From Sipunculus nudus (taxonomy: Eukaryota > Annelida > Sipuncula > Golfingiida > Sipunculidae), in assembly GCA_026874595.1 (NCBI GenBank), contig CM049311.1, forward strand, positions 10,881,676 through 10,945,675: a stretch of 64,000 nt of DNA, read 5' to 3'. Numbering within the stretch: position 1 is the first letter of the stretch; every line of letters begins with the position of its first letter. This document shows positions 20,301 through 34,330 of this stretch, in pieces. Made by a program: the position numbers and the translations under genes. The notes below the pieces were generated by a model. The model was not told the DNA's origin, did not search any database, and saw nothing but the letters and a program-made list of their open reading frames with translations.

Positions 20301-20695
20301 GAAATCTCCATGGTGGACTTAATAATATTAATGATAAACAAAACCTCGCTGACGATGACTATTTCCTAGATGAGCGATAATACGACGAGCCAACGAATGA
20401 GAGTTGAGCCGATCTTACGTGAGCCGCTAGGGTCTCACCAACGAGCCCTGCGTGGCATCCCAGACAAATTGAAAACATGCTACTGGTCAGCTAATGAATG
20501 TATACGCGGTAAGACGTGCCAAGTAAACGCAGCTTAAATTGTAGATTTTCAACGGTTATATATAAAATTGTATGGTTATCAATGCTTTTATCCCTAAAAG
20601 ATTGGGCTGAGTAAAAGTTGAATAAAAATGAATACAGAAGAAATGCATATTCTTGTAGAATGACATCACTAACAGCGAGAAATGCTTTAGGACAA

Positions 20696-21922
20696 ATGGC
20701 GCCATCTCTTGGTGAGAATAAGAAATGCCGGTGCCCCGTGGTCTCGCCGTGTATGAAAATACAAGGATTCACTTACGGGGGTTACATGTATTTAAGGTGA
20801 GAAATAAATTACTAATATCGCCATTGAATTCTAAAATGTATAATATATAATATATAATATTTATAGGATGCATATATTTAAAATATTTTAAAATAAAAGA
20901 TAGAATAGACGGTCTTTTGCCACACAAGCAGACCAATTTAAGTCCTTTTCTACTGTCGTCTGCTTCTCGATGGTTGACATCTGGAATTTTCGAGGGCAGG
21001 CTAGGCAATCGCGTTCACATGATTTATAATAAATTTACAAACTAAATACCTTCATGTCCCATTTTTGCTTATGTTGAAATCCTTTTAAAACAATACAAAT
21101 ATGTAATTATAATAAATTAAAAAAAATATATCGTGAGTCTTAATTTTAGGGTATCCCATTTGCCCTTCCATCGACGGTTATGAGACAGTGGATCCCTCTC
21201 GTGGCTTCGATAAACCAAAGTGATGGATGCTGGGAAGGAACGTACCGAGCTACCCGATCAGGGAGTCCGTGCCCTCAGTTACAAATGGGATATATATGCT
21301 ATACAACTATTAATGTTATTAAGTTTTAGCTCAGCTATTTAAGATGTACGTTACATTTTATATGAGGCATTATTTGTATGTTGTTTAAACAATATTTTGA
21401 ACTGACTTATTAAGTCGGCCAAAAGCTAAACAAAGTTTGTTAATTAAATCTGCAATCCTGATTTTGCTTATACAACCGCAGTCCACCTGGTTTTAGGAAT
21501 ACTTTTCTTAGTTTTTATTATTTTTTTGTACAATATCTTTGTAAAAATTACAGTGGGATTGACAATGTATTATGGCATTAAAAACTGAAATAAAATGCTA
21601 AATGTATGCTGCATTACTTATATAATCTGTCCTCTTATGAATAACTGTCTTTGCTCTAACATTTTATATGATACTTTACCGGGGTCAATAGTGAATGTGA
21701 CACGTTTCAATGTTCTTATATTTTTAAATCTAGGGATTCTGAACTACTCCTAAACAATAGGTATATATAAACAGAAACCAGTCGTAATGCTTTACTGCAT
21801 GGGCCATTAATCAAATCAGTTCTACTTTCATATTTATTTTATTGATAGCAGATGTTAAGATGTGTTATGTATCCAATCACAGGCTCCCCCGTGTGCCATG
21901 AACCTGTTTTGTATTAATCATA

Positions 21923-21985
<63 letters not shown>

Positions 21986-23879
21986 CTACGGAGAAAGTTC
22001 GGGCGGGACCTCGGGATCGGCACTCATCAAGTCGCCGCTTGCCAAAGGCTTGTTTCAGCGACCCTGCACGGTCATGAGAGTGCAAATATATTTTAATCAC
22101 GGTTCTCCTATCAGTCTGCCAGATTACTGACTTGAAATACAAAGGTAATATTTTCTTCCTGAAGCCAGCGTTATACTTGCTCACTATCTCACCCAGTTGA
22201 AAAATATGATCAGCCTAACAGATTACACGAACAAAAGATAGACCCCTGTTGCCCCAATGCGGTGAAATCTAATCAGAACCCATATCCCATCAGAATTCCA
22301 CATAGCTTTGTTTGTAGAAAATGCGAGAATCTGGTACAAATCTGCGACATAATTTTAATGTATTTTATTCTTTAAAAGAAGTAAACATATCATGCAAGAT
22401 TGCTTAATGACAAAATTGCCAGCTTTGGAAAATAGCAGTGGTAATCTAAAATATCGCATGGGTTCTTGTTGTCGAAAAAGTATTAAATATCAATCTGAAA
22501 TCTTTCTCAATTTATGAAATTCGGCAAAGTCACGTGCCGAGTTTTATATATGTATAATTTTATGAGGTCAGTTAACGTTTATAATTCTTCAATTTGTTAA
22601 TTGTTCTTTTCTGTTTACTTAGTGCTGATGAGGCAGTCCGAGCAGTCCAAGGAGACTGATCGTTTGCTCTGTCTATAGACCTTCCGCAGAAAGGAAAATT
22701 TGAGAAGGCTCTGGTGGTAGACATTGAGAGGAATTTGAGAAGGTTTGAAGTTTTTCAAGATTGCGTTTAATTATATATTTAAGCTAAATTTAAGCATTTG
22801 GACGAGTATGCAGCTACTCATAATTCCATTGTTTTAAGATTTCTGAGAATTTATCCGACAAAAGTGTGTTAGCTTAAATAGTAAAATATTTGGAATAATA
22901 TTGTTACAATCCAAAAATATGAAAACGTTCACTAAAAATAGTGTCATGAATGGCACTAGATGGCATTCATGTGTAAAAATCTTCAAGTAGAGCGCGCATA
23001 GTTTCAGGAGACAAACCGTATGTATGTATTTTAATGCTATTTGCTGGTACTTTTTTCCCAGAAGTACCATTTGATGCCTAGGCCATCAAAACGGGGACAT
23101 ATAACGATTTACCGATAATTAACAGTACGTATAACACCATAAAGGAATTATACAAGTTCTGTCGGTAGCTATACCTAGTATAAAGGAATAAAAAAAATTA
23201 AGGGTGCAAGGTTGACATACCTAATGTATATTTCGATTTGTGGTTTATAAATTAAAAATAATATTTGTAGTTTTGGGCTCTAGGAATTATCTTGATTGTT
23301 CTTCTTATAACAGGTACGACGGCTCAAGAATTTGATTTGTATCTGATCCGCCAGGCGTGCATTTAAGAAACGCTACATGGAAACACGCAACCGACTGGAT
23401 CCGTTGGTGGAGTTCACGTCCGCGCAGGTGCTGTCATTGTATCCAAGGCTTTAGCATCCTCAAACGGCTTCGTTTAAATGGCATCAGACGCCAAAGTTAC
23501 CTGTTGAAACAATATCTTGACTCAAAAGGTTGCTTCTGCACTAAACCTTCTCGTTCATCGGTATGTGTTGACATGATTTCCATCCCAGCCTATACCTGCA
23601 TGCTTGGGGTGCTGCTGACTATATATGCTTTCCATGCACGTGATCTGTTGGAGCATTATATTGACTCGCCGTCTGAAGATGATAAAGCTATGGGAGATGT
23701 CTTGCGGAAAAACACTCTTCATTTTATTCATTATATGGCCTAGCCGCTCACTCTTAGTGGGACCAGGTACCAGACGATGTAGTAGAGATAAGTTAGAAAT
23801 TATCGACTATTAAAGTTTCACATGAGCGTCAGTGTCCTGGGAGAGAAGCGGCTTCCTGTCTCATGGATGGATAAATTAA
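20696..23879 (+). pseudogene. Locus B: decayed carboxylesterase copy
   Basis: Recognisable remnants in gene order. Exon 1 (20696-20796): tail MAPSLGENKKCRC kept, but about 106 nt covering the membrane helix are deleted, which also shifts the frame. Exon 2 (21150-about 21290): open, but its donor is lost. Exons 3 and 4: absent. Exon 5 (21981-about 22080): reads YGESSGGTSGSAL, then breaks off, with a (TA)n array where its acceptor should be. Exon 6 (22623-about 22720): in-frame TGA at 22657-22659 where gene A has Trp. Exon 7 (23061-about 23127): in-frame TAG at 23079-23081 at another Trp codon. Exon 8 (23314-23879): many frameshifts, although the start TTAQEF and the last codons are still visible. 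It is closer to gene A than to gene C. It cannot encode a functional esterase. Confidence 0.9.
21924..21982. repeat. (TA)n microsatellite abutting the locus B exon 5 relic
   Basis: The array ends exactly where the exon 5 homology (ATGTTCTACGG) begins, replacing the acceptor. Confidence 0.95.
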
Positions 23880-25384
23880 ATATGTTTCTATTAGCTCGTG
23901 TTATACTTCTCTGCTAGATATTCATGATTTTTACACTCAAGGTTTGGCAAAGTCGCAAACAAATAATGCCCCTGCGACCAGCCATGGGTAAGAGATTGTA
24001 TTTTGACACTGCAAGACAGTCGCACGATTTATATGACTTTAGTGGCATAAAAATGTGCAATCGTGTGAGGTTTCTTCGCGAAATGTATGGTAAATCTCAC
24101 CTTGGTCGAAGACAAGTCACATTTTGTCACCAGTGGCAGTACGTTGTTTGTGCGACATTCAGGCTTATTTTATGAGAACATGTTAGGAACAATATTAAAT
24201 TTTTGTATGCCAAATACCTGCACAGAATCTCCAGTACAGCTTGCTCTCGGTGGTAGCTGATCCACTGGGTCTTGAAACTTGTTATTCCATCTGCTAGAAT
24301 AGATGTTGTTGCTACCGCGATCTATACAAGTGACGTGTCTAGAGTCTTGCAATTTATTTTTTGTGCCACCATTACTTAAAAATGAGTTTAAACAGAGCCA
24401 TTATTTTCTGTTAGACGCACTTATTAAAATGAAAATTGTCTCACGTAAGTTGAAATAAAGAATGCATCATTTAAAAAAAGAACTGTATCAGATGGAATCA
24501 TATATGTGACCCTGGCGGTCACATATGAAAACAAAATCTGGAAAACTTCTGCATCTGTCGGATGATGCAGCTGTGATAGTGGCGAGAAAGCCCTAAGTAT
24601 ATAAGTAAAGGAAGTATATTTTGATAGCATAATATCTCTTCGCAATATGTCATAAAACTATGTTCGGCCAGCTTCAATATCAGTTACTTCTAATCATTAT
24701 AACTTCTTTTAACACCTCTGGCACATATCATGTATATAATGATTTATATATAAAGTATACAGATTGTAAAGGTATAGTGTACAAACAATGAATTGCCCAT
24801 CAAGGAGAGTTCCAGTCTTCTTGATACAAAAACTGCAGTCATGGTGTTATATCAGGCCCTGAAACCGTTTTCTGAAAGATGATCTGATTTTAGTTTGTGC
24901 TTTAAAACGAAATTACATATTGCTACTATTTCATCTTTTTGCACTTGCTGACAATGCATATTTTGCCGTGTATTAATGATGGAATAAAACATTATTCAAG
25001 TCACATTGCCATCAACCTCTCTCCGCAGATTCATTAACGCCTCGATGATGTCTTCGGATTACTTTTCTGTCACATGACCTTGCAAATCCTGACCAGTTAC
25101 ATCTTCCAATTATTCAACATGGCCGCTGTCGGGGGCCGCCATTTTCAATACAGACTAAAACCTGGATGTCGCATTCGGGTGTACGGAGATCAAAGTGAAC
25201 GGGTGCGATTCCGCTAGCAAACGCAGAACAGCTTAAAATAATTTCTTTTCTCTTCGAAACTTAATTTTTACAAATTCAACGTAAAATCATATTTTCATCA
25301 CTCTCATCTGGTCAACACGGAAGACTCAGCACTCAACATTTTCTATTAAGGGTGTGTTGTATAATAAACATTTTTACCTCAGCT

Positions 25385-26870
25385 GACTGATAGTCATCTG
25401 AACTATAGCGATCACTCTTTGTCCGTCGTCCGTCTGTCCGTTAATGATGTACATATCGTTACCACTGGACCTAGATTCTTCTCACTTGACATCTATGGAG
25501 GTCCTAAAAAAGTCTCCTTGGAGACCTGAAATTAGGTCTCTGTGACCCATATTCTCTAAGCAATGGGGCTCATAATTTAAAAACATGAAACAAAAAGCTC
25601 CAGTATCTGAATAACCAATGCTTTGATCAACATAATTTTTTTGCATGCATATTGATGCATATGGAGTGTTTCATCAATTCTTGCAGACTTGTTGCGCCAC
25701 CTGGATTTTCCCAATTTTTACGATTTTTTTCTCTATTTTTGAGACCTTTAAAGAAGCAGCTGTCCGTTAACCAGCCAAAAATCGGACCTAATGGACCTAG
25801 AATATTCTAACTTCCCATTCAAGGAGGTCCCTGAAAATTCTCCTGAAAAGTCTCGGTTTCCTATATCCTCCGAACTATGGGGCGCAGCAGTGCCCCCCAG
25901 AATAATTACAAATTCGATACAAAAGCTCCAGTATCTGAACAACTAATGCATTGATCACCATGATACTTTGCTTGCATATTGATCATGGAGTGTTTCGCCA
26001 TTTCCTGTAAACTAATGTTGCCTCCTGGATTTTTATTAATTTTACACAATTTTTCTCTATTTTTAAGACTTTCAAGGATGCGGCCGTGCGTTAACACGAC
26101 ACAAATTGTAACCATCGGGCCTAGAATCTTCTTACGACATCCCTGGAGGTCCATGAAAAATATCTTTGGAAACCTGAAATTAGGTCTCTGTAACCAATAT
26201 CCTCGTTTAACTATTCGGCTAAGAAATCCCCCCCCCCATCCCCAATAATTACAAATTTGATACAAAAAGCTCCAGTATCTGTACAACTAATGCATTGATC
26301 ATTATGATTCTTTGCTTGCATATTGATCATGGAGTGTTTTCGTCATTTCCTGTAAAATAGTGTTGCCTCCTGGATTTTTACCAATTTTACGCATTTTTTC
26401 TCTATTTTGGAGACCTTCAAAGATGCAGTCGTCCGATAACATGACACAAATCGTAACCATTGGACCCAGAATATTCCTACTGGACATCCCTAGAGGCCGT
26501 GAGAAATATCTTTAGAAACCAGAAATTAGGTATCTGTTACCCATATTTTCTAAGCTATGGGGCTCAAAAGAAGCGCCAAGAAAAAAATTTAAATATTTTT
26601 ACAAAAGCTCCAGTATCTGAATAACTAATGCATTGATCACCATGATTTTATGCATGCATATTGATCATGGAGTGTGTATCAGTTTCTGCAGACTGGTGGC
26701 GCCACCTATATTTGCCCAATTTTACGAATTTTATCTCTTTTTTTAGACCTTCAAAGAAGCAGTTGTACGATAAGCAGGCACAAACTGTAACCACTCAGTG
26801 TCCTCTTAATTTCTCCTTGTTGGGCTTGTTAAACCGCTCCAGTCCCATTTTTTTTCAAATCATATAAACT
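25385..26870 (-). repeat. Tandem array, about 340-bp unit, four copies
   Basis: The word AAAGCTCCAGTATCTGA starts at 25594, 25922, 26266 and 26604 (spacing 328, 344, 338). Each unit also carries TTGATCANNATGAT, GTTGC(G/C)(C/T)CACCTGGATTTT and TCTCTATTTTTGAGACCTT. On the - strand it is the same family as 18960-20300. Confidence 0.8.
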
Positions 26871-27147
26871 TATAAAACTTATAATACTGACGAGAGTTGT
26901 AATATTTGTTCAAACAGTTACTAGAGGTCGCCATCAAGTTTAATTACTGAACAATGAACACTTTCATCTTCATATCACAATTTACACATTGTACGATATC
27001 TGTCTCATTCGTAATTTCTCAAATCGTCATAGGATAACTAAGATGATGAAGATATTGATTAAGCATCCGAAACAAATCATTTTAATAAAAGGACTTTTCT
27101 CTTATTTTTTAATCCCATGTTATGATACTGAAGTTCTAGACTGATCT

Positions 27148-27169
27148 ACACAGACACACACACACACAG

Positions 27170-27238
<69 letters not shown>
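27148..27238. repeat. (CA)n/(TA)n compound microsatellite
   Basis: CACACA run followed by about 30 TA units. Confidence 0.9.
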
Positions 27239-27239
<1 letters not shown>

Positions 27240-28494
27240 GGATTGTTCTGGGTCCGCCACCCATCTGACTGAACTGAGAACTTAATTGAAATCGCCATCC
27301 ACCAGCAAGGGCTTGCCTAGGTACTAGCTAGCACATACGAAAAGACTCCTTAATTACTTTTTATAATATGAAACATTTAAAACTACTGTTAGCAGCTACA
27401 GATTTAGCCAAGAGGCCACGGATATAGACCAGACTATCTAGACAGTCATTACTGCGAGACTTTATTTTTTAGCATCATCGTCATTGAACGATCTCCATTG
27501 ACATTGACCGCAACGTCAGTTGTTTATATCAGCCCATGAACGTTAGAGGTACCTTTTTTTCCTTAAAATGACGTCGTGTGGGAGAGTGGGCCATACAGAC
27601 AGAAGTGTTTCTTCTTTTTTTGGGTAAATCAGTTTATTCTTGTATATTTTTAACTGGAATAGACAGAAAGCAAAAGGGGCAAAATTGGATCGATCTTTCC
27701 CAATTAATCCACACATTAACTTCCCAGATCCGTTCCAAAACTGATTTTTTTTCGTCTTGCATCCATAGCTCATCCTGCTACAAAAAGGAATGGAAATAAA
27801 TTAAGAACACACATACATCCACACACACACGGCCGATCATATAACTCCTTTCCACCTTCGTTGGCGGAGGTAAAAATAAATGATTTAGGCATTTGTCCTT
27901 CAGTTTACATACACACCATTAACAACAAACTTAGTGATATAAAGTTTCTTGTATGATGGATAGATAAACGTGCACTTGTAATAACGTCTTTTGATACCGC
28001 GTGTTGAATGCATGCAGAGATGTCCATTTGAATGTCATGTCTCATTAATTATTACCCCTACTGGCCAAGAGGGGCCGCCACTGAACACTACCGCAGTGTA
28101 GTACACAGGTGAAAGGCAGTTTGTAAAAACAACGGGCCTTTGCTGTGCTGCTGGGTGCAGAACATGCCTGGGCTGGTATAGACAGCTCCCACACAGAGAC
28201 TGCAGCAGCAAACCCGAGGCTGATAAAAACCAGGCGAACACCTTGCTGCAAGATGACGTTAATGCAGGCAGTACCGTAAGTTCTGTGAATTATCACCTCA
28301 TCACCCCCACTAACGATTTAATGCCTGCATATGTACAGGGTATAGGGACAGATTGTATTGGATTATGGTGTCTGTGTGTACATTGGTAATGTGTTTGAGA
28401 ATATCTTGGCCTAAGCTTTGAAGTAGGTGCTGCAGGATTGTTGATTAACCTGTACAGAGAGAATCCAGTACAAAAATCGTGGAAACACATTAAT

Positions 28495-28497
<3 letters not shown>

Positions 28498-28560
<63 letters not shown>

Positions 28561-28591
28561 TATATTTATTTTTGTATTATTCATATATATG

Positions 28592-28627
<36 letters not shown>
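28498..28627. repeat. (TA)n then (GA)n microsatellites
   Basis: Interrupted TA array (28498-28558), then GAGAGA (28591-28627). Confidence 0.9.
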
Positions 28628-28630
<3 letters not shown>

Positions 28631-29523
28631 CGCTATATGTGGAAGTGTTTACTAAAATATGAAATATATATATGAAATATATATAAATAAAGAATAAATA
28701 TTATCTGAAATGAAAATGCATGTTACATTCGGCGTCATCATATATATATATAACACATTTATAAAAAAAGAATTGAGTAAGGAAAACTTACTTTCTGTTT
28801 CTGTATGGCGAAACAGCAACACATAAAAAAATAAAATTACATGGAGACTTTATAATGTTTTTGTACAAATTAACAGCACAAATGCAAAAAAGGGATAAAA
28901 AGCATCTCAATGATACCTCTACCAAATACATCACCGACAATATTAACACATCACACGTCCAACGAAATTACATAAAAATACGACAAAACATATAGCTTAT
29001 CGTCATATCAAAATCTGCCGCCCTTGCAGCAGTGAGCGCTCTTGTCCAGGTTAACAACACCTCAGGGATTATTGAGAAAACACTATATTGGCGGCAAGCT
29101 GAGAGAGAAGGAGTGATATATAGGAACCTGAAACAGAGCCGACTTTTGGGGCCGTCCCTCGGGCTAATTTTGTTAACTAGGTTCATCTGGCTAAGTGCAT
29201 AACCAGGCGGTGCGTGTGTTTGCTCCCAGCAGGCATGTGGTTCTTTTAGCTTTGAGCCAGAATCTATGTATCTCTGTGCTGAACACGCCATTTATAAACC
29301 CTAGTAAAACATCTCTGTAAACTTTAGTAACTAAACAGTTCAACATTGGGGAATTTTCATTCCCCCTTTTTGATACTTAAGTTTTGTAAAAGTTCCCTGA
29401 CGAGTTTAATTTGTGTAGTCTATATTTGTCTTAAGTCCAGTGTTGAAACATTCTATGATCCTGTACAATTTTATTGTAATACATGTAGTTGTTATTATAA
29501 ATCTGCATGTTAACGAGTGATAC

Positions 29524-29931
29524 TACAGTGGAACCTCAGCTAGTGAGCACCTCAATAAAGTGGACTCTTCTATATTGTGGCCTATTGTTTTTTAAAGTCT
29601 CGTTTTTTTTATCTTCCTATTAAATATGTTGCGTTCCTTATCTCCAAATGGTGGGCACCTCTGTAATGTGAGGAGCATGACCTAGTCCGAAGGGTGCCCG
29701 CACTGAAGCGGTTTCACTGTCTATTGTAATAAATGACCAATTTGGTAAAGCTCGCCTAACTGTGCTCAAAGTTCCTCCCCAAAAACCACTTCTGTAGTGT
29801 GGCCAGTTATTTTTTTTATTTCTCTTTTTTTATGTATGTTGGGTTGCTTACCTCAAAATAGTTAGCAACTCTATAATGTGAGCAGCATGACCCAGTCCGA
29901 AGAGAGTCCACACTATAGTGGTTTCACTGTA
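29524..29931. mobile_element. Tigger-like MITE with an internal 210-bp duplication
   Basis: It begins TA-CAGTGGAACCTC (29526) and ends GGTTTCACTG-TA (29929). GTTTCACTGTNTATTGTAAT occurs twice, at 29711 and 29921, so the 3' part is a tandem duplication of about 210 bp. The region is non-coding. Confidence 0.65.
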
Positions 29932-32072
29932 TATTGTAATAAATGACCAACCTGGTAAAGCTCACCTAATTGTGCTTAAAGTTACTCCAAAAAAAACACA
30001 TATAAAACGAGGGAAGGAGATAAAGTCCCAACATTACGTCGGGATTTCAGGTATAGCTTCTATTAAGTTGGCGACAATACCAATATACACCCAACCGGCT
30101 TCGGAGGAGTATCACATATTTTGACTGTCATCAAAAGGAATTCAATGATTTTGTTAATTCTCACATGAAATCCTGCTAAGGTTACGAGAAATGTGCTGCA
30201 AGGCCCGATGTGGATGCAAATATTTTCGCCATTTTTGACAAAGTTTCATGGCCTACAGTTTCGCTGTCACTTGAGAAAAACCAGACAAATCGTAAGCTAT
30301 GTCTGTGTACTTTATAACAACTCTATCAAGTGCCAGAAATATTCCGTTGTAACTCAGCAACCCCCTGCTTGTTTTTAAGTTTCTGACAGGTTGAATACAA
30401 GCATGATCCCCTCGGATTACTGGACCATATCTAACTTGTACTCAACACGGAAAATGAATTGTTACCATAGTGATAGCTTTTAAATTTGCTTTTTGAGGTC
30501 ATACTGGTAACCTAATGTTAAAGGTAACGGCTGTTTACCATGATATAAATGCAATAAGCTGGATGACCGTTGAAGGGTATTTCCCCGTCTGGCATTTGTC
30601 TCCACTTATGTAGGCTTACCAGTCCAATATTAAAGCCTATATCGAGTCATCTATTCACGACTAACCAAAGAAACGATAACTGTTTCTTTAAATCATATGT
30701 CAGGTATAAATGTGATCCTCCATTTGTCCTGATAGCTCCTATCTGCTTACACTGATATAGAGTATAAAGTTAATATACCTGTGACTGACCTGGTACTTTG
30801 TGATAGTTTCTAGTGCAGCTTCATAAACTTGCCTATAGTCTCAGTTCTGAATTAAATTGGAATTTAAGGAAAAATTTGTATTCGATGGAATTGAATTCAC
30901 TTGAAATAAAAAAAAAACTGAAATGGAATTGCATAAAATTGAAATTTCAAAGGGCCCTATCACGATAGCTGACGCCTGATACAAAAAGAATATCAGGTGA
31001 AACCTTTGATAAAATTAGGCCAGAAAACGCCAATCCCACGGTACACAGCCTGTTAATGTTGATTATATTCACGTGTTTATAACATATGGGGGTGGGGGTC
31101 AAAATATTCGAAACACATTCAACCAGGGCATCTAGCGGCAAGTCAGACTAACCAGACTTATGGAAAAAAACGTAGTCACTTTCAACTTCTGAATATTTGC
31201 ATTCAAGAACCTTTTGTTACAGGGTATTTCTTTTTGTCAATATGGACGCATGTACTGTGTTTACTGTTTCCCAACAGTTTGTAGAAAAACAATATCATGC
31301 ATTCGTCACAGAAACATCATCAGAACATTTTTAAATACGAATAACCAATATTGCATAAATTTTGGGATCATATATTCTACAAACAATGGCAAATGGATGG
31401 TTTTAAGGATCAGATGAACTTAGATGAACTGATTTGCAAATGTTCCAGCTTGGGTAGAAGTTCCTCCTGTCTTGTGTATGTTCACATTGCAAATCTTTGG
31501 GTAAAGTCACACATTCATCCCTCTGATTGGGAGTTGCAAGAAGCATGGTGAACAGCAGAAAAGCTGCTTGATCTCGATTTCTGAATTATTTGTATCAGCA
31601 CTCGTGCTAATGAAATGTCTTGTATATAATTAAAATTTAACATCTTTTTTAAATTGTGAATTAAATTTAAATTGAATAAAATTATATGGAATTGATATTT
31701 TCCCACTCAGGATATTGGATTGGAATTGAAGTGTAACATTAAATATTGAATTGGGAGTCAATTTATACTGAAAATCAATGATTGTAATGTAATGCAATTA
31801 TGAGATATATACTTTCTAATATATAATATGTAATGTAATGCTGTTTCATAATATAAAAGCAAGCAATGTGGTCGACCTCCATATATTTTCTAAACCTTTA
31901 GTTCGTAAATATTGATTATCTATATACGAAATAAATGATTTCACGAAAATTCTGAAACCAAGACACATTTACGCAGCAACATCATTATCCGGATTATTTC
32001 TCATGACTTTTCCATATCTTAAATATTTTCCTTAAATAAATGAGTGACAGAGGAACCAAATGGCCCCATATG

Positions 32073-32073
<1 letters not shown>

Positions 32074-32148
<75 letters not shown>
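32074..32148. repeat. (TA)n microsatellite
   Basis: About 35 TA units. Confidence 0.95.
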
Positions 32149-32153
<5 letters not shown>

Positions 32154-33779
32154 TCAGTTAACATGGCTTTCAAGTGCATACAACAGCAAAAATACAACTG
32201 AATATCGCATTGTATTCAATTCAGATTACAAAATAAAATTCATTTAATATTAAACGCTAAATGAAGGTGTACATGTAGATGGGTGATTTCTATAAAAAAT
32301 GACAGACAGACAGACAGATAACTAGAGAGTCTACAGACAGACAGATAACGTCTCCTTCTCTTACATATGCCTCTTCGACAGAGAATGTTCCCACTGACGT
32401 CGCGAGCTCATGTTCTGCTGAGACATGAGTAAATCTCAAAATGGCTTCAGGTATGACAAGAACGAATTATTTAGTCTAACAATATACATGTATTGTCGTC
32501 ACAAAAGACAAACATGTTGATCAAACTGAAGGTTTCGATAGTCATAACTACCAAGACTTGTTGTTTTCCAGGCTACAAATGCGTAGTCAGGTTGATATGT
32601 GTCAGATCCAAGTTCACAAAGCTCAAAAGGTCATGCTGTTGGCACTGAGCAGCAATCTGTTACAATTATTGGCTCACAGGCTGAGAGTAATGTCCTACAC
32701 TAGGCGCGACCGCTTTTTTTCCCGTCGGCGAGGGGAGTAATTTAACATTATCGTAGCATGTGAACCAGCCAGAGCCAATAAACTGTAAGTTTATATGTTA
32801 TTATGTGTTAACCGGCAACATGTTACAGAGCGGCCGTGAACACTACGATTTACAAGTCGGGGTATGTTTGTTTATACAAATGTATGCCTAAAATATGATA
32901 TAGAGTTACGGATCCAGAATTCGGGGGGAGGGGGGGGGGGGGGGGCACAAGGGTATTCTTGCAGCCTCACTTTTATCAGAATCTTAGTTAACAGATCTCT
33001 TGCAAACATAACAAGACCATATGTTCCATTGCACTTATTTGCTTATGAAATGCCACAAATAGGGACATCTGAGGCAAATGTAATTCTTTAAAATATTCAA
33101 TTAGTGTATTCAAAAGTTTATTAACTCGCTATATCAACAACACTTTAAGATTAAATACACGGCGTGTTATGTTCTTTGACAGGCTACAGATAGAATCCAT
33201 TTCAAATACCTCAATGTGTATCCATAAACATTTAACAAAGTGTTTTCCCAAGTGAAATTAGTAACAAATTCCAATAGATAAAATGAATTCCTGAATTATT
33301 TGTATTATGAAAACCCCACCATTGAAAGAAGTGTTACATAGATTAACACCTTGATTTATACGTTCTTCCTTTCTTAAGATGATCTCACAATTATTATTTT
33401 TAGGTAATAAGAATACTGAACATTTTTATACTACCCTTTTGATCCTGTCATACGACAGTCACGGATGTAAAACAGAAATGAAGTTTCATGCGACGTCACA
33501 CTTTCGATATTTACATATAATCAAACATGAACTGTCAACATATCGGTAAAAAAAATGCCATTGCCCCCATGCATGTTAAATGGCACATATCTGTTAAAGT
33601 TTCCACTATTTGAGTGTTTTAACCTTGAAAATATGTCAAGATCCCTGAAACTGCATGGGTCAAAAGTATTTAGACCTTTCTCGACAAGAATGAATAAAAC
33701 AGGATTAAATGGAAAAATTATAAGGTGAAAGAGGAGACTAGTAGCCATTAACAAGTTTCTCAACCTATGGATAGGTTTA

Positions 33780-34330
33780 GCCGTGACTACCTGACTTGGT
33801 AGGCAATGATAATTTGGCTGGTTAGCCTCCTTGAGTCGTGATACCAGCAATATCAAGGGATGCATCGCAGTGGTCGTCCATCATGTTTTGTCTTCAGAAT
33901 TTGGTAAAGAGCACATAATCTTAACATTATGCTACGAATGATGAATTAATACAAGAAAATACATGTGAACTCACAACCAAAACTGAAACCCCGTCTCTAT
34001 GGCATCGAGTCATTTCCTGTATCGCGTACAAAGTGGCTGCGGCTAGGAACCCGTGCGAACCATGCCTGTTTTCATGCGGTCAGAAAAATTCAACAAACAT
34101 GCGGAGGGGTTTACCAATATGCTGAGTTAAAACGGAATTTTTTCTCGCTCATGTCTGTTTTTGTTAGAAAGTACACTAAAAAATGCTAACGATCAGTTTG
34201 GTTATGTCAACTGACAATGAAATTATCTGCATCCTCATGGGGCCATATAATGCGTCCCTTAGACCTAGATGTTAAGGCACTTTGCAGCCAGTAATCTGGT
34301 CGTAATGTCAGTGGGCCGATATGGCGCTAA
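33780..34330. repeat. Interspersed or duplicated block related to 17810-18310
   Basis: Same ordered words as the upstream partner. It may be part of the duplicated unit that produced the esterase copies, or an old transposon. Confidence 0.55.

Larger units (their letters stand above)
12260..20650. other. Intergenic between gene A and locus B, repeats only
   Basis: Apart from the repeats and MITEs listed separately, I see AT-rich sequence, a poly-A run (16411-16440) and no supported exon. The frames at 13607-13930 and 15572-16176 have no recognisable domain. Confidence 0.55.

Noticed and set aside
19929-20369. 146-aa frame
   Set aside because: Falls inside the diverged tandem repeat family; related copies elsewhere do not keep it open.
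31086-31130. Possible telomere-like GGGGGTGGGGGTC
   Set aside because: Single short G-rich stretch, not a repeated telomeric unit.
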